Source of the DNA: Spirochaetales bacterium
GTDB lineage: Bacteria > Spirochaetota > Spirochaetia > JABEVK01
Length of the DNA stretch: 56,881 nucleotides
NCBI GenBank assembly: GCA_013044245.1
Contig: JABEVK010000066.1
Span: 1 to 56,881, forward strand
Direction of reading: 5' to 3'
The first letter of the stretch is position 1. Every line of letters starts with the position of its first letter. Position numbers and translations under genes: made by a program. Shown here piece by piece: positions 26,925-35,030 of the stretch. The notes below the pieces were generated by a model that saw only the letters and a list, made by a program, of their open reading frames with translations, did no database searches and was not told the DNA's origin.

Positions 26925-26986
26925 GGACTCAGTCCTTTCCAGGAACCCCAGCCGGCTACCGAAAACGGTGGCCTCCTATCCAGAGG
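26925..26986 (+). promoter_or_regulatory. Structured leader of the hydrogenase maturation operon
   Basis: An 11-bp palindrome GGACTCAGTCC (26925-26935) is followed by an 8-bp hairpin GGCTACCG-AAAA-CGGTGGCC (26954-26973). Its 3' end runs into CCTC (26972-26975), which could pair with GAGG (26983-26986), the ribosome site of the first gene. A clear -10/-35 pair was not found. Confidence 0.4.
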
Positions 26987-26993
26987 TGATCTG

Positions 26994-27278
26994 ATGGAGA
27001 AGAGAATAGGCGTCGTCGCCGTCGTTATTCAAAATCGCGAGAGCGCGAAGACGTTCAATTCTATCCTGGGCGAATTTCACGACATGATTTTGGGTCGCCA
27101 AGGCCTGCCCTTGCACGCTCGAAATCTTCATGTGATTTCGCTTATCGTTGAAGGTACCACGGATGAGATCGGAGCCATGACCGGCAAAATCGGCCGCTTG
27201 GCGGGTGTTCAGGTAAGGTCTGTTCTGACGAAAGGAGACACCGATGAACGCCGCAACTCTCTCGAAAACCTTCATTGA
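26994..27278 (+). CDS. TM1266-type iron-only hydrogenase system regulator (ACT/NikR-C-like fold)
   Basis: A 94-residue protein: EKRIGVVAVVIQNRESAKTFNSIL, then FHDMILGRQGLPLHARNLHVISLIVEGTTDEIGAMTGKIGRLAGVQVRSVL. This is the small TM1266-like family repeatedly found in [FeFe]-hydrogenase maturation clusters and presumed to be regulatory by fold. AGAGGTGAT precedes ATG 26994. The last 35 bases overlap hydG, so it is translationally tied to the operon. Confidence 0.85.
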   Translation: MEKRIGVVAVVIQNRESAKTFNSILGEFHDMILGRQGLPLHARNLHVISLIVEGTTDEIGAMTGKIGRLAGVQVRSVLTKGDTDERRNSLENLH

Positions 27279-28641
27279 CCGAGATAAACTGTACTCGCTT
27301 TTGGACGGAAAAACTCCCACCGACGCCGAAGTCACGGCACTGTTGAATAAAGCCTTAAAGCTTAAAGGCCTTGAGCTAGAAGATGTTGCCGTGCTTTTGC
27401 GCGTTAAAGATGCCCCGACCATCCGACGGATTCAAGAAACCGCCCACCAGGTCAAAGAGATTATTTATGGTAAACGATTAGTTCTGTTCGCCCCTGTTTA
27501 TACAGGCAACAAATGCTCCAACTCTTGTACTTACTGCGCCTTTCGCCAAGAAAACACCGAGCTTAAACGAACCGTTTTAACAACGGCACAAATTGAAAAT
27601 GAAGTCCGCTTTTTGCTCAAGCAAGGTCACAAGCGCGTCCTTCTGATCTGCGGTGAGGACGCCGACAGTACCATCGACGACTTTATTGCGGGCATCCGAG
27701 CCGCCTATAACGTCAAAGAAGGCAAGGCTTCGATTCGGCGTATCAATGTCGAAATCGCCCCGCTGAGCGTCGAAGATTTTCGCAAGCTGGCCGCCGAAAA
27801 AATCGGTACCTACATCTGCTTTCAAGAGACCTACGACCCGATCCAGTACAAAAAGTACCACCTTAAAGGGCCCAAGGCCGACTACGAAAACCGTCTGTAC
27901 GTCATGGATCGTGCCATGGAAGCCGGTATTAAGGACGTGGGAATCGGGGCTTTGTTTGGGCTCGGAGATTATCGTTTTGAAGTTCTTGCCATCATGGAAC
28001 ATGCTCGCCACCTTGAAGAAAATTTCGGCTGTGGACCTCACACCGTTTCGGTACCCCGCATTGAACCTGCTGACGGCGCTCCGGTAGCCAACCACGTACC
28101 CCACCCCGTTTCTGACGACGACTTTAAAAAGATTGTCGCGTTGATCCGTATCGCCCTCCCCTATACTGGCATCATCCTTTCGACCCGCGAAAATGAAACC
28201 ATCCGTAAAGAGCTGTTTCAATACGGAATCAGCCAAATCTCGGCAGGGTCTCGTACCAACCCCGGCGCTTATGCCGAAGAAGGCGGCGATACAGGCGCTC
28301 AATTTTCTTTGGGCGACCACAGAACTCTCGAAGAGGTTATTTCTCAACTAATCGACGACGAGTACGTTCCTAGCTTTTGCACCGGCTGTTACCGCAAGGG
28401 CCGGGTTGGCGCCGACTTCATGGATTTAGCCAAGCCTGGTCTAATTAAAGAGTTCTGCCTACCTAACGGCTTGTTTACCTTCCGCGAGTACCTTAATGAC
28501 TATGCCACCCCCGCGGTTCGCGAACGAGGATTCGCCTTAATGGAAAAAATCACCGCGAACGTTGGCAAGGCTTCGCTTGAAAAGAAAATCCGCGACAATG
28601 TGGCAAAAATCGACGCCGGTGAACGGGATGTCTATCTATGA
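27244..28641 (+). CDS. hydG: [FeFe]-hydrogenase maturase HydG (tyrosine lyase)
   Basis: Radical SAM enzyme that cleaves tyrosine and delivers Fe(CO)(CN) units for the H-cluster. The radical SAM cluster binds at NKCSNSCTYCAFRQEN (CxxxCxxC) and the C-terminal auxiliary cluster at CTGCYRKGRVGADF. VPRIEPADGAP and ISAGSRTNPGAY fit the TIM barrel shared with ThiH. 465 residues. AAAGGAG precedes ATG 27244. It overlaps hydE by four bases. Confidence 0.97.
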   Translation: MNAATLSKTFIDRDKLYSLLDGKTPTDAEVTALLNKALKLKGLELEDVAVLLRVKDAPTIRRIQETAHQVKEIIYGKRLVLFAPVYTGNKCSNSCTYCAFRQENTELKRTVLTTAQIENEVRFLLKQGHKRVLLICGEDADSTIDDFIAGIRAAYNVKEGKASIRRINVEIAPLSVEDFRKLAAEKIGTYICFQETYDPIQYKKYHLKGPKADYENRLYVMDRAMEAGIKDVGIGALFGLGDYRFEVLAIMEHARHLEENFGCGPHTVSVPRIEPADGAPVANHVPHPVSDDDFKKIVALIRIALPYTGIILSTRENETIRKELFQYGISQISAGSRTNPGAYAEEGGDTGAQFSLGDHRTLEEVISQLIDDEYVPSFCTGCYRKGRVGADFMDLAKPGLIKEFCLPNGLFTFREYLNDYATPAVRERGFALMEKITANVGKASLEKKIRDNVAKIDAGERDVYL

Positions 28642-29666
28642 CAACCGCCACGAGCGTTGACCCCAAAGCGGTGGTGGCCTATTACCGAACAGCATCGACG
28701 GGCGAACTGATTCAGCGCGCCGACGCCCTTTGCCGTTCGGTGCATGGAGACAAGGTCTGGTTGCGCGGGTTGGTCGAGTTTTCGAACTTTTGCGGAATGG
28801 ACTGCCAGTATTGCGGCATTCGCCATTCCAACAGCAAGGTCGAACGTTACCGGCTCACCCCCGAACAGATCATCGATCTCACCGTTCAAGGCCACGAAGC
28901 AGGTTTGCGGACCTTTGTCTTGCAGGGGGGCGAAGACCCGTGGTTTACCGCCGACCGGGTGGCCCAATTGCTCGACAGCATTAAAACGCGCACCAAAGGA
29001 GAGGTGGCTATCACCCTCAGTCTCGGCATACGCCCCCGCGAAACCTTCCGTTTGTGGAAAAACGCCGGTGCCGACCGGTACTTGATGCGCTTTGAAACCT
29101 CGGATCCCGACCTGCATGCGCGTTTGCGCTGTGGTGTTTCGCTGGAACGACGTCTTGAGGCGTTAGACGATCTGCGCGACTTGGGTTGGGAAGTGGGTTC
29201 CGGCTTTATGGTGGGTTTACCCGGAGAAACCGAAGAGACTCGTATCCGAAACGCTTTACTGTGTTATGAGAAGCACTTTGACATGGTGGGAATTGGGCCT
29301 TTTATTCCTCACCCCGAAACCCCTTTAGCCCAGGCTCCCCAACAACCCTTGGAGCTGGCGCTACGAGCCACCGCCCTGGTTCGCCTCCTTTTACCCTTGG
29401 CTAATATGCCAGCCACAACAGCGGCTGGAAGTCTTGATAAACAAGGCCGTGAAAAAATGATGGCCGCCGGTGCCAATGTGCTCATGCCCAACATTACTCC
29501 CGAAGACGTAAAAAAGAACTACTTGTTATACCCGAATAAAATCTGCTTAGATGAATCGGGTTTCGAATGCATCAACTGCCTCGATATCCGTACCCATCTG
29601 GTACAAAAAACCATCGACTACGCCCGCGGCGACAGCCCTTCGTGGAGGTCGGGTCAATCCGAATGA
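28638..29666 (+). CDS. hydE: [FeFe]-hydrogenase maturase HydE
   Basis: Radical SAM maturase acting with HydG and HydF in building the two-iron subcluster. The CxxxCxxC motif lies in NFCGMDCQYCGIRHSN (about residues 50-65), followed by LQGGEDPWFT, LSLGIRPRETF and VGIGPFIPHPETPL. 342 residues. ATGA overlap with hydG; the stop is followed 16 bases later by the aspartase-like gene. Confidence 0.96.
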   Translation: MTTATSVDPKAVVAYYRTASTGELIQRADALCRSVHGDKVWLRGLVEFSNFCGMDCQYCGIRHSNSKVERYRLTPEQIIDLTVQGHEAGLRTFVLQGGEDPWFTADRVAQLLDSIKTRTKGEVAITLSLGIRPRETFRLWKNAGADRYLMRFETSDPDLHARLRCGVSLERRLEALDDLRDLGWEVGSGFMVGLPGETEETRIRNALLCYEKHFDMVGIGPFIPHPETPLAQAPQQPLELALRATALVRLLLPLANMPATTAAGSLDKQGREKMMAAGANVLMPNITPEDVKKNYLLYPNKICLDESGFECINCLDIRTHLVQKTIDYARGDSPSWRSGQSE

Positions 29667-29682
29667 CTTTGGGACATACAGA

Positions 29683-31005
29683 ATGACAGAGACAGAGAAA
29701 GCCGCAACAAACTTTGGTCGTTCTCAAACCCCTCGAGAGGTGATTTGCGCCTACGCTTTTGTCAAAGAAGCGGCTTTACGAGCGGTTCAAGAGGTCGAAA
29801 CCCGGTTTACCTTGCCAGAGTTTGACGTTCTTTTGACGGTTCTGACCGAAATCCGGGATGGGTTACACGACGAGCTGTTCATCTTGCCACTGGAACAAGG
29901 CGGTGCAGGTACCAGTCTCAACATGAACCTCAACGAGGTGGCCGCCAAGCTCGCCAGCCAGCGTGCTGGGCGTGTCTTTCACCCGCTCGACGACCTTAAC
30001 CGGTATCAGTCGACGAATGATACCTTTTCAACAGCGGTAACGATACTGGCCTATCAAGACCTCGTTCACCTCGAAAAAAAAGTCATCGCCTGGCAAGAAA
30101 AGCTCGTGTCTCGGGAACAACAGTACGCCCATATCCTCGCCCCAGCCCGGACCGAATATCAAGATGCGTTACCCATTACGGTCGGCCAAATGTTCGGCTC
30201 ATGGGCCGGTCCGGTCGAACGTGACCGCTGGCGGTTAGCAAAGCTCAAAGAGCGTATTCGCTCAATCGCGTTGGGCGGAACTGCCGTGGGAACCGGGTTT
30301 GGCGCCCCTGTTCGGTATGTATTTGCCGCCGAAAAGCATCTCAGACGTCTCACTGGCCTCCCCTTAGCCCGTAGTCAGAACCTTAGTGACGAAATCGCCC
30401 ACCTTGATAAATACGCAGAATTAGCCGGAGGCTACCGGCTTGTCGCCGAAAACCTCTTTCGTTGGGCGGGTGATCTGCTGTTTTTAACGTCCAGTCCTGT
30501 GGGAGAATTCCGGCACCCCAACCTTCAAGCTGGCTCTTCTTTGATGGCCGCCAAAACCAACCCTGTTCTTCTTGAGTTCATTCAAGGCCTAGCCGTCGAG
30601 GTGCAAGGCGAATGTTTTAAAATTTCATTGGGCAGTCAGTCTGGTCGGCTGGCGCTCAATGCGTTTCTACCCTTTGTCCTAAAGAATCTTCTGACCATTC
30701 ACAGCGCGTTAAGTCGTGCCCTTGATGCGGCGGTCACACTCCTGGACCTCCTCGAAGTTCGCGAAAACGTCCTTTTAGATCACTTAGCGCATTCGGCAGC
30801 CTTGGCCAATGCGCTTGTTCCTTTACTCGGCTACGACCGCGTCAAAACCGTCCTGGCCGCCTGGGAGGCCTCACCTCCCACCTCTTGGTCCAGCGCCGAA
30901 GCACTCTTAGCCCAAGAACTTGGGCTGTCGGGCGCCGAGGTGGCCGCCCTGTTAGATACTCAAAGCCTCACTACCTACTTAGCCCCCGTCAAGGAGCCTT
31001 TATGA
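29683..31005 (+). CDS. Aspartase/fumarase-superfamily lyase embedded in the hyd operon
   Basis: 440 residues from ATG 29683; the longer track ORF begins inside hydE and is rejected. Superfamily motifs: PLEQGGAGTSLNMNLNEVAAKL, LNRYQSTNDTFSTA, EYQDALPITVGQMFG, GGTAVGTGFGAP and the mobile loop AGSSLMAAKTNPV. In the loop the catalytic Ser and the K-x-N are kept, but the usual MP is MA. The family interconverts aspartate and fumarate plus ammonia; this member's substrate is not certain. It overlaps hydF by ATGA. Its position suggests a job in H-cluster maturation, possibly nitrogen supply, which is inference. Confidence 0.85.
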   Translation: MTETEKAATNFGRSQTPREVICAYAFVKEAALRAVQEVETRFTLPEFDVLLTVLTEIRDGLHDELFILPLEQGGAGTSLNMNLNEVAAKLASQRAGRVFHPLDDLNRYQSTNDTFSTAVTILAYQDLVHLEKKVIAWQEKLVSREQQYAHILAPARTEYQDALPITVGQMFGSWAGPVERDRWRLAKLKERIRSIALGGTAVGTGFGAPVRYVFAAEKHLRRLTGLPLARSQNLSDEIAHLDKYAELAGGYRLVAENLFRWAGDLLFLTSSPVGEFRHPNLQAGSSLMAAKTNPVLLEFIQGLAVEVQGECFKISLGSQSGRLALNAFLPFVLKNLLTIHSALSRALDAAVTLLDLLEVRENVLLDHLAHSAALANALVPLLGYDRVKTVLAAWEASPPTSWSSAEALLAQELGLSGAEVAALLDTQSLTTYLAPVKEPL

Positions 31006-32246
31006 GCAATCCCCAAGCCACCCCACTCGCCGAACGGCTGTCCATTGTCTTTTACGGCTTACGAAATGCCGGAAAGTCAAGTTTGTTGAACTCGTTTTTA
31101 GGAACCGCCACCGCCATCGTCTCGGCGGAACCAGGAACGACAACCGACCCTGTAACACGAGCCTTTGAACTGGGAACTTTAGGTCCCGTCGCCCTTACCG
31201 ACACAGCAGGTCTTGATGATGAAGGCGAGCTTGGTCAGCTTCGGGTGCAAAAAAGCCGCGAAAAGTTGTCCGTCTGTGATGTGCCCGTTTTGGTTACTCG
31301 TTCCGACCTGCCCCCCTCCCCTCTTGAGACGGACTTGTGGGAAGAGCTCATCGCCAAAAAACCAGCGATGACTTTGGTACTCACCCATGCCGATTTGGGA
31401 CTCCACCCCGACAAAAAGACTTGGGCCGAACTTCGCGGAGGGGTGAGCGTTAATAACTTGACCGGCGACGGTATTCTCGAATTTCGTAAGCTCCTTCAAA
31501 AAAAAGCCGCGCTGGCGGAACGCGAGATCTCACCACTCGAGGGTTTGGTGAACGAAAATGACTTTCTTATCCTTGTCACCCCGATTGATCTGGCCGCCCC
31601 AAAAGGCCGCCTGATTTTGCCTCAAGTTGAAACGATTCGCGATGTTCTGGACAAGGACTGCGCTTGTTTGATCGTGAAAGAACGCGAGTTGAAAAGCTTT
31701 TACGACCGTCTTGGTGTTAAACCAAAGCTGGTTATCTGTGACAGCCAGGTGTTTTCAAAAGTCGCATCGGATATTCCCGAAGAACAACCGCTGACCTCGT
31801 TTTCTATCGTCTTTGCCCGTAAAAAGGGCGATTTAGGGGTCTACCTTGATGGCATTGCCGCCTTGGAATCTATTAAGCCGGGAGCCAAGATTCTTGTTCT
31901 TGAAGCCTGCGCCCACCATCAACAGGCCGATGACATTGGAACGGTTAAGATTCCCCGACTGTTTCATCAAATGGTCCAATCGCGAGCCGTCTTTGAACAC
32001 AAACGCGAGATACCCGACGATGAAGAGCTCAAGAAATATGCCTTGGTCGTCAATTGCGCAGGTTGCATGGTCTCGCGCAATAAAATGCTGACACGTATCG
32101 ATAAGCTCAAGGAGCTGGGAGTACCTGTCATCAATTATGGCTTATTCTTGGCCTGGGCAAACGGTCTTCTGCCTCGGGCGGTACTACCCTTCCCCGAAGC
32201 AGAAGTTCTGGTGTCACGCCTTAGCGCAAAGTCTTCCACGACATAG
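31002..32246 (+). CDS. hydF: [FeFe]-hydrogenase maturation GTPase HydF
   Basis: Scaffold GTPase that carries the two-iron precursor and delivers it to apo-HydA. Walker A GLRNAGKSSLLNSF and switch region PGTTTDPVTR lie in the N-terminal domain, dimerisation in the middle, and the Fe-S ligands are CAHH ... NCAGC at the C-terminus (CxH-Xn-CxxC). ATG 31002 has AAGGAG upstream; the longer track start is rejected. 414 residues. The 3' end overlaps the convergent lipoprotein by 26 bases. No HydA is encoded in the window. Confidence 0.96.
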   Translation: MSNPQATPLAERLSIVFYGLRNAGKSSLLNSFLGTATAIVSAEPGTTTDPVTRAFELGTLGPVALTDTAGLDDEGELGQLRVQKSREKLSVCDVPVLVTRSDLPPSPLETDLWEELIAKKPAMTLVLTHADLGLHPDKKTWAELRGGVSVNNLTGDGILEFRKLLQKKAALAEREISPLEGLVNENDFLILVTPIDLAAPKGRLILPQVETIRDVLDKDCACLIVKERELKSFYDRLGVKPKLVICDSQVFSKVASDIPEEQPLTSFSIVFARKKGDLGVYLDGIAALESIKPGAKILVLEACAHHQQADDIGTVKIPRLFHQMVQSRAVFEHKREIPDDEELKKYALVVNCAGCMVSRNKMLTRIDKLKELGVPVINYGLFLAWANGLLPRAVLPFPEAEVLVSRLSAKSSTT

Positions 32247-33000
32247 GAAAGGTAACCGAGCCGCCGAAATCGGCGCCGATCACAAACCTGTGCCACAAAC
32301 TCAAACAAGGGATCTCCACAAGGCCATACAGGCTTTTTCCGGGGTCGAGCGTTGTTTTTCGTAGTAGATTCGCCCTTAGATAATGAACGCGATCTACCAA
32401 CTGGCGCCGTTCCACGGCATGCTGAATCTCACTGTTGGTTTGATTGTCGTTGACTTCGTCAAGGGTATGTCGGTCATGTTTGTTTCCCGATGCCGCCCCT
32501 GGGACACTGATAATTGTCGTGGCCAGGTTCATCGTCGAGGTCAACGCATACGAGGTATCGGAGTTTTGGACCGCTTGTCGAGCTTGTTCAATGAGCTTTT
32601 CGGCGTCTAATGCCACTAATTTCGTAGGGGGTGCAAGGTAGGCAACGACACTTGAGGCGTTTTGCGGAAGTAGCTCCTCGGGAGGCTTCCCCATATACCC
32701 AGGAACAACTTCAGCAAAGAAATTTTCGCTACTCACTAAAATTGGCGCCGACGAGGTGTTTGTTACTTGCACAACAACGTGTTCTACACCCTGGTCACCC
32801 AGACCTTGATCCCCTTGGTTAACGAAGTATTTAAAAGAAAGCTCAACCTTCGCTTGCGGGGTAATGCCCTGATAAAATCCCGACCCATGATTCCAACTCG
32901 TAGGAATTCCTTCAGGGACAACCGTGATCGTCGTACAGGATGAAAGGGCAATGGCGCTGAGGGCTCCGGCTAAAATTAAGGTTAATTTCATATTTTTCAC
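32221..33000 (-). CDS. Lipoprotein of unknown function
   Basis: Signal peptide KLTLILAGALSAIALSSC with lipobox LSSC. The mature part has beta-rich segments (KVELSFKYFVNQGDQGLGDQGVEHVVVQVTNTSSAPILV), a helical middle with DAEKLIEQARQAVQN and ends in PGKSLYGLVEIP, the pattern of secreted proteins with an extracellular beta-sandwich. I cannot name a family. GTG 33000 and ATG 32991 are both possible starts; the ribosome site is poor for either. Confidence 0.75.
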   Translation of the reverse strand: MKNMKLTLILAGALSAIALSSCTTITVVPEGIPTSWNHGSGFYQGITPQAKVELSFKYFVNQGDQGLGDQGVEHVVVQVTNTSSAPILVSSENFFAEVVPGYMGKPPEELLPQNASSVVAYLAPPTKLVALDAEKLIEQARQAVQNSDTSYALTSTMNLATTIISVPGAASGNKHDRHTLDEVNDNQTNSEIQHAVERRQLVDRVHYLRANLLRKTTLDPGKSLYGLVEIPCLSLWHRFVIGADFGGSVTFPMSWKTLR

Positions 33001-33072
33001 GATAACATGATTACCTCTTGTCGAAAAGCTCGATTTTTCTTAGAACGACTCCAGCGATAAGGCGGAAAATCT

Positions 33073-33948
33073 ATGAATCCTCAAAAAGAAAAATATGAAG
33101 CTGATAAGTTGGCCAAAAGACTGCGTCATTACACAGGTGACGCCATCCACGATTTCAACATGATAGAAGATGGCGACCGGGTTATGGTCTGTGTGTCGGG
33201 GGGTAAGGATAGCTTTAGTCTGCTTCATCTGTTGATGAGTCTTCAGCGCAATGCTCCGGTACACTTCGACTTAATCGCGGTCAACCTTGATCAAAAGCAA
33301 CCAGGCTTTCCCGCGCATATTCTTCCCGAGTACTTTCAAAAGCTAGGCATTGAATACCGTATTGTGGAGCGCGATACCTATAGCATTGTCCGTCGTCTTA
33401 TCCCTGCCGGGCAAACGACGTGTAGTCTCTGCTCGCGCCTCCGGCGTGGCATCTTGTATAAAACGGCCGATGAACTTGGTGCCACCAAAATCGCCTTAGG
33501 GCACCACCGGGACGACCTTCTTGAAACCTTATTCCTGAACATGTTCTACGGAGGCAAACTCAAAGCGATGCCGCCTAAACTCATTAGCGATGACGGTCGG
33601 CATATTGTCATTCGGCCCCTAGCCTACTGCCGCGAAAAAGATATTGAAAAGTTTTCGCAAATTCAGGAGTTTCCCATTATCCCGTGCGATTTATGTGGAA
33701 GTCAGCCTAACCTGCAACGAAAGGTCATCAAAAATATGATGCGTGATTGGGATCATCGCTTTCCCGGCTCATTAGAATCGATGCTCCGAGCCGTGCAGAA
33801 CGTGGTTCCTTCGCATTTAGCCGACCCCAAGCTTTACGATTTTCGCAACCTTAAAACCCAAGAATTCCCCTTCCCAGGCGGGGATTTAGCGTTTGATGAG
33901 GATTGCGCTGTCGCAGGCTTTGACCTTCGGCCGATCCCGAACGCTTAA
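33073..33948 (+). CDS. ttcA: tRNA 2-thiocytidine synthetase TtcA
   Basis: ATP-PPase that thiolates C32 of certain tRNAs using a [4Fe-4S] cluster. PP-loop [16 protein letters not shown] (about residues 40-54), cluster cysteines in [11 protein letters not shown] and a third in IPCDLCG, and [21 protein letters not shown]. 291 residues. It is divergent from the lipoprotein gene across a 72-base gap. Confidence 0.92.
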   Translation: MNPQKEKYEADKLAKRLRHYTGDAIHDFNMIEDGDRVMVCVSGGKDSFSLLHLLMSLQRNAPVHFDLIAVNLDQKQPGFPAHILPEYFQKLGIEYRIVERDTYSIVRRLIPAGQTTCSLCSRLRRGILYKTADELGATKIALGHHRDDLLETLFLNMFYGGKLKAMPPKLISDDGRHIVIRPLAYCREKDIEKFSQIQEFPIIPCDLCGSQPNLQRKVIKNMMRDWDHRFPGSLESMLRAVQNVVPSHLADPKLYDFRNLKTQEFPFPGGDLAFDEDCAVAGFDLRPIPNA

Positions 33949-33963
33949 AACGAGAAAAATTTC

Positions 33964-33992
33964 TTGACTTTCTCAAGACGGAAGGACATTAT
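33964..33992 (+). promoter_or_regulatory. Candidate promoter of the nadA-nadB operon
   Basis: TTGACT at 33964-33969 with CATTAT 17 bases on (33987-33992); TATACT at 33990-33995 is a closer -10 match but has a 20-base spacer. The start ATG 34020 is preceded by AAGGGGG. Confidence 0.5.
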
Positions 33993-34009
33993 ACTCATAT
34001 TGAACATAA
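33989..34009 (+). promoter_or_regulatory. 21-bp palindromic operator candidate upstream of nadA
   Basis: The sequence has the form TTAT-N2-TCA-N3-TGA-N2-ATAA: 14 of the 20 non-central positions are symmetric. It covers the presumed -10 and transcription start, a repressor position. Size and end pattern (TTAT...ATAA) resemble NrtR sites as I remember them, and an NrtR-like regulator is encoded at 20936-21985. Confidence 0.6.
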
Positions 34010-34019
34010 GGGGGTCTGA

Positions 34020-35027
34020 ATGACTACCACCCTTCCGGCTTTCACACCGGAGGTACGCCAGCGAACTGCTGCGCTGTACGCTAAACTCAAGAACCATATT
34101 CCCGAGGTGGAGTGGGCCTTGACTGCGCCAATCATCGACGAGATACGCCGTCTTAAAACCCAAAAGAACGCTCTTGTCCTGGCACACAACTATATGACTC
34201 CCGATATTTTTCATGGTGTTGCCGACATTGTCGGCGATAGCCTGGCACTAGCTCGTGAAGCGGCTCGCGCTAAAGCCGACATTATTGTCATGTGCGGCGT
34301 TCACTTTATGGCAGAAACTGTCAAAATTCTAAACCCCGAGGCCAAGGTCCTTATTGCGGATTTAGAAGCAGGTTGTTCTCTTGCCGATTCCATTACCCCC
34401 GAAGATGTCGCCGGGTTACGACGCCGGTATCCTGGTGCCCCTGTGGTGACCTACGTTAACACCTCTGCCGCTGTCAAAGCCGCCAGTGATATTTGCTGTA
34501 CCTCCGGTAATGCCCTGCAAGTCGTCGAATCGCTCGAGTCCGACGAGGTTATTTTTATTCCCGACCGTTATTTGGCCCGCAATATTGCCCGCCAAACCAA
34601 AAAGACGATCAGGATCTGGGAAGGCGCCTGTGAAGTCCACGAAAAATTCACCCCTCAAGACCTCGATCAGATGCGACACGATTACCCTGGTGTAACCATC
34701 ATGGCGCACCCTGAATGCCCCCCCGAGGTGGTGCAAGCGGCCGATTATGCCGGTTCAACAGCGCAAATGATCCGTTTTGTGCAAGACAAGCACCCCTCAC
34801 GAGTCGCGCTCATTACCGAGTGCTCGATGAGCGACAACGTTGCTGTCCAATTTACCGGTATAGATTTTATTCGCCCTTGCAACCTATGCCCGCACATGAA
34901 AAAAATCACCCTTCCTAAAATTCTGGACACCTTGGAAAACGAAAGTCCCGAAGTCACGGTGGACCCTCAGTTCATTGAGCCAGCCCGCCGGGCGATTGAA
35001 AGGATGTTGGCTGTTCAGGCAGGCTAA
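34020..35027 (+). CDS. nadA: Quinolinate synthase
   Basis: Condenses iminoaspartate with dihydroxyacetone phosphate to quinolinate in de novo NAD synthesis, using a [4Fe-4S] cluster. Likely cluster cysteines sit in [20 protein letters not shown] and [35 protein letters not shown] and [12 protein letters not shown] match substrate-binding segments. 335 residues. First gene of nadA-nadB-methyltransferase, with nadB three bases downstream. Confidence 0.96.
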   Translation: MTTTLPAFTPEVRQRTAALYAKLKNHIPEVEWALTAPIIDEIRRLKTQKNALVLAHNYMTPDIFHGVADIVGDSLALAREAARAKADIIVMCGVHFMAETVKILNPEAKVLIADLEAGCSLADSITPEDVAGLRRRYPGAPVVTYVNTSAAVKAASDICCTSGNALQVVESLESDEVIFIPDRYLARNIARQTKKTIRIWEGACEVHEKFTPQDLDQMRHDYPGVTIMAHPECPPEVVQAADYAGSTAQMIRFVQDKHPSRVALITECSMSDNVAVQFTGIDFIRPCNLCPHMKKITLPKILDTLENESPEVTVDPQFIEPARRAIERMLAVQAG

Positions 35028-35030
35028 GTT

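Noticed and set aside
27577-28347. 256-residue minus-strand ORF over hydG
   Set aside because: Shadow of hydG with no recognisable domain.
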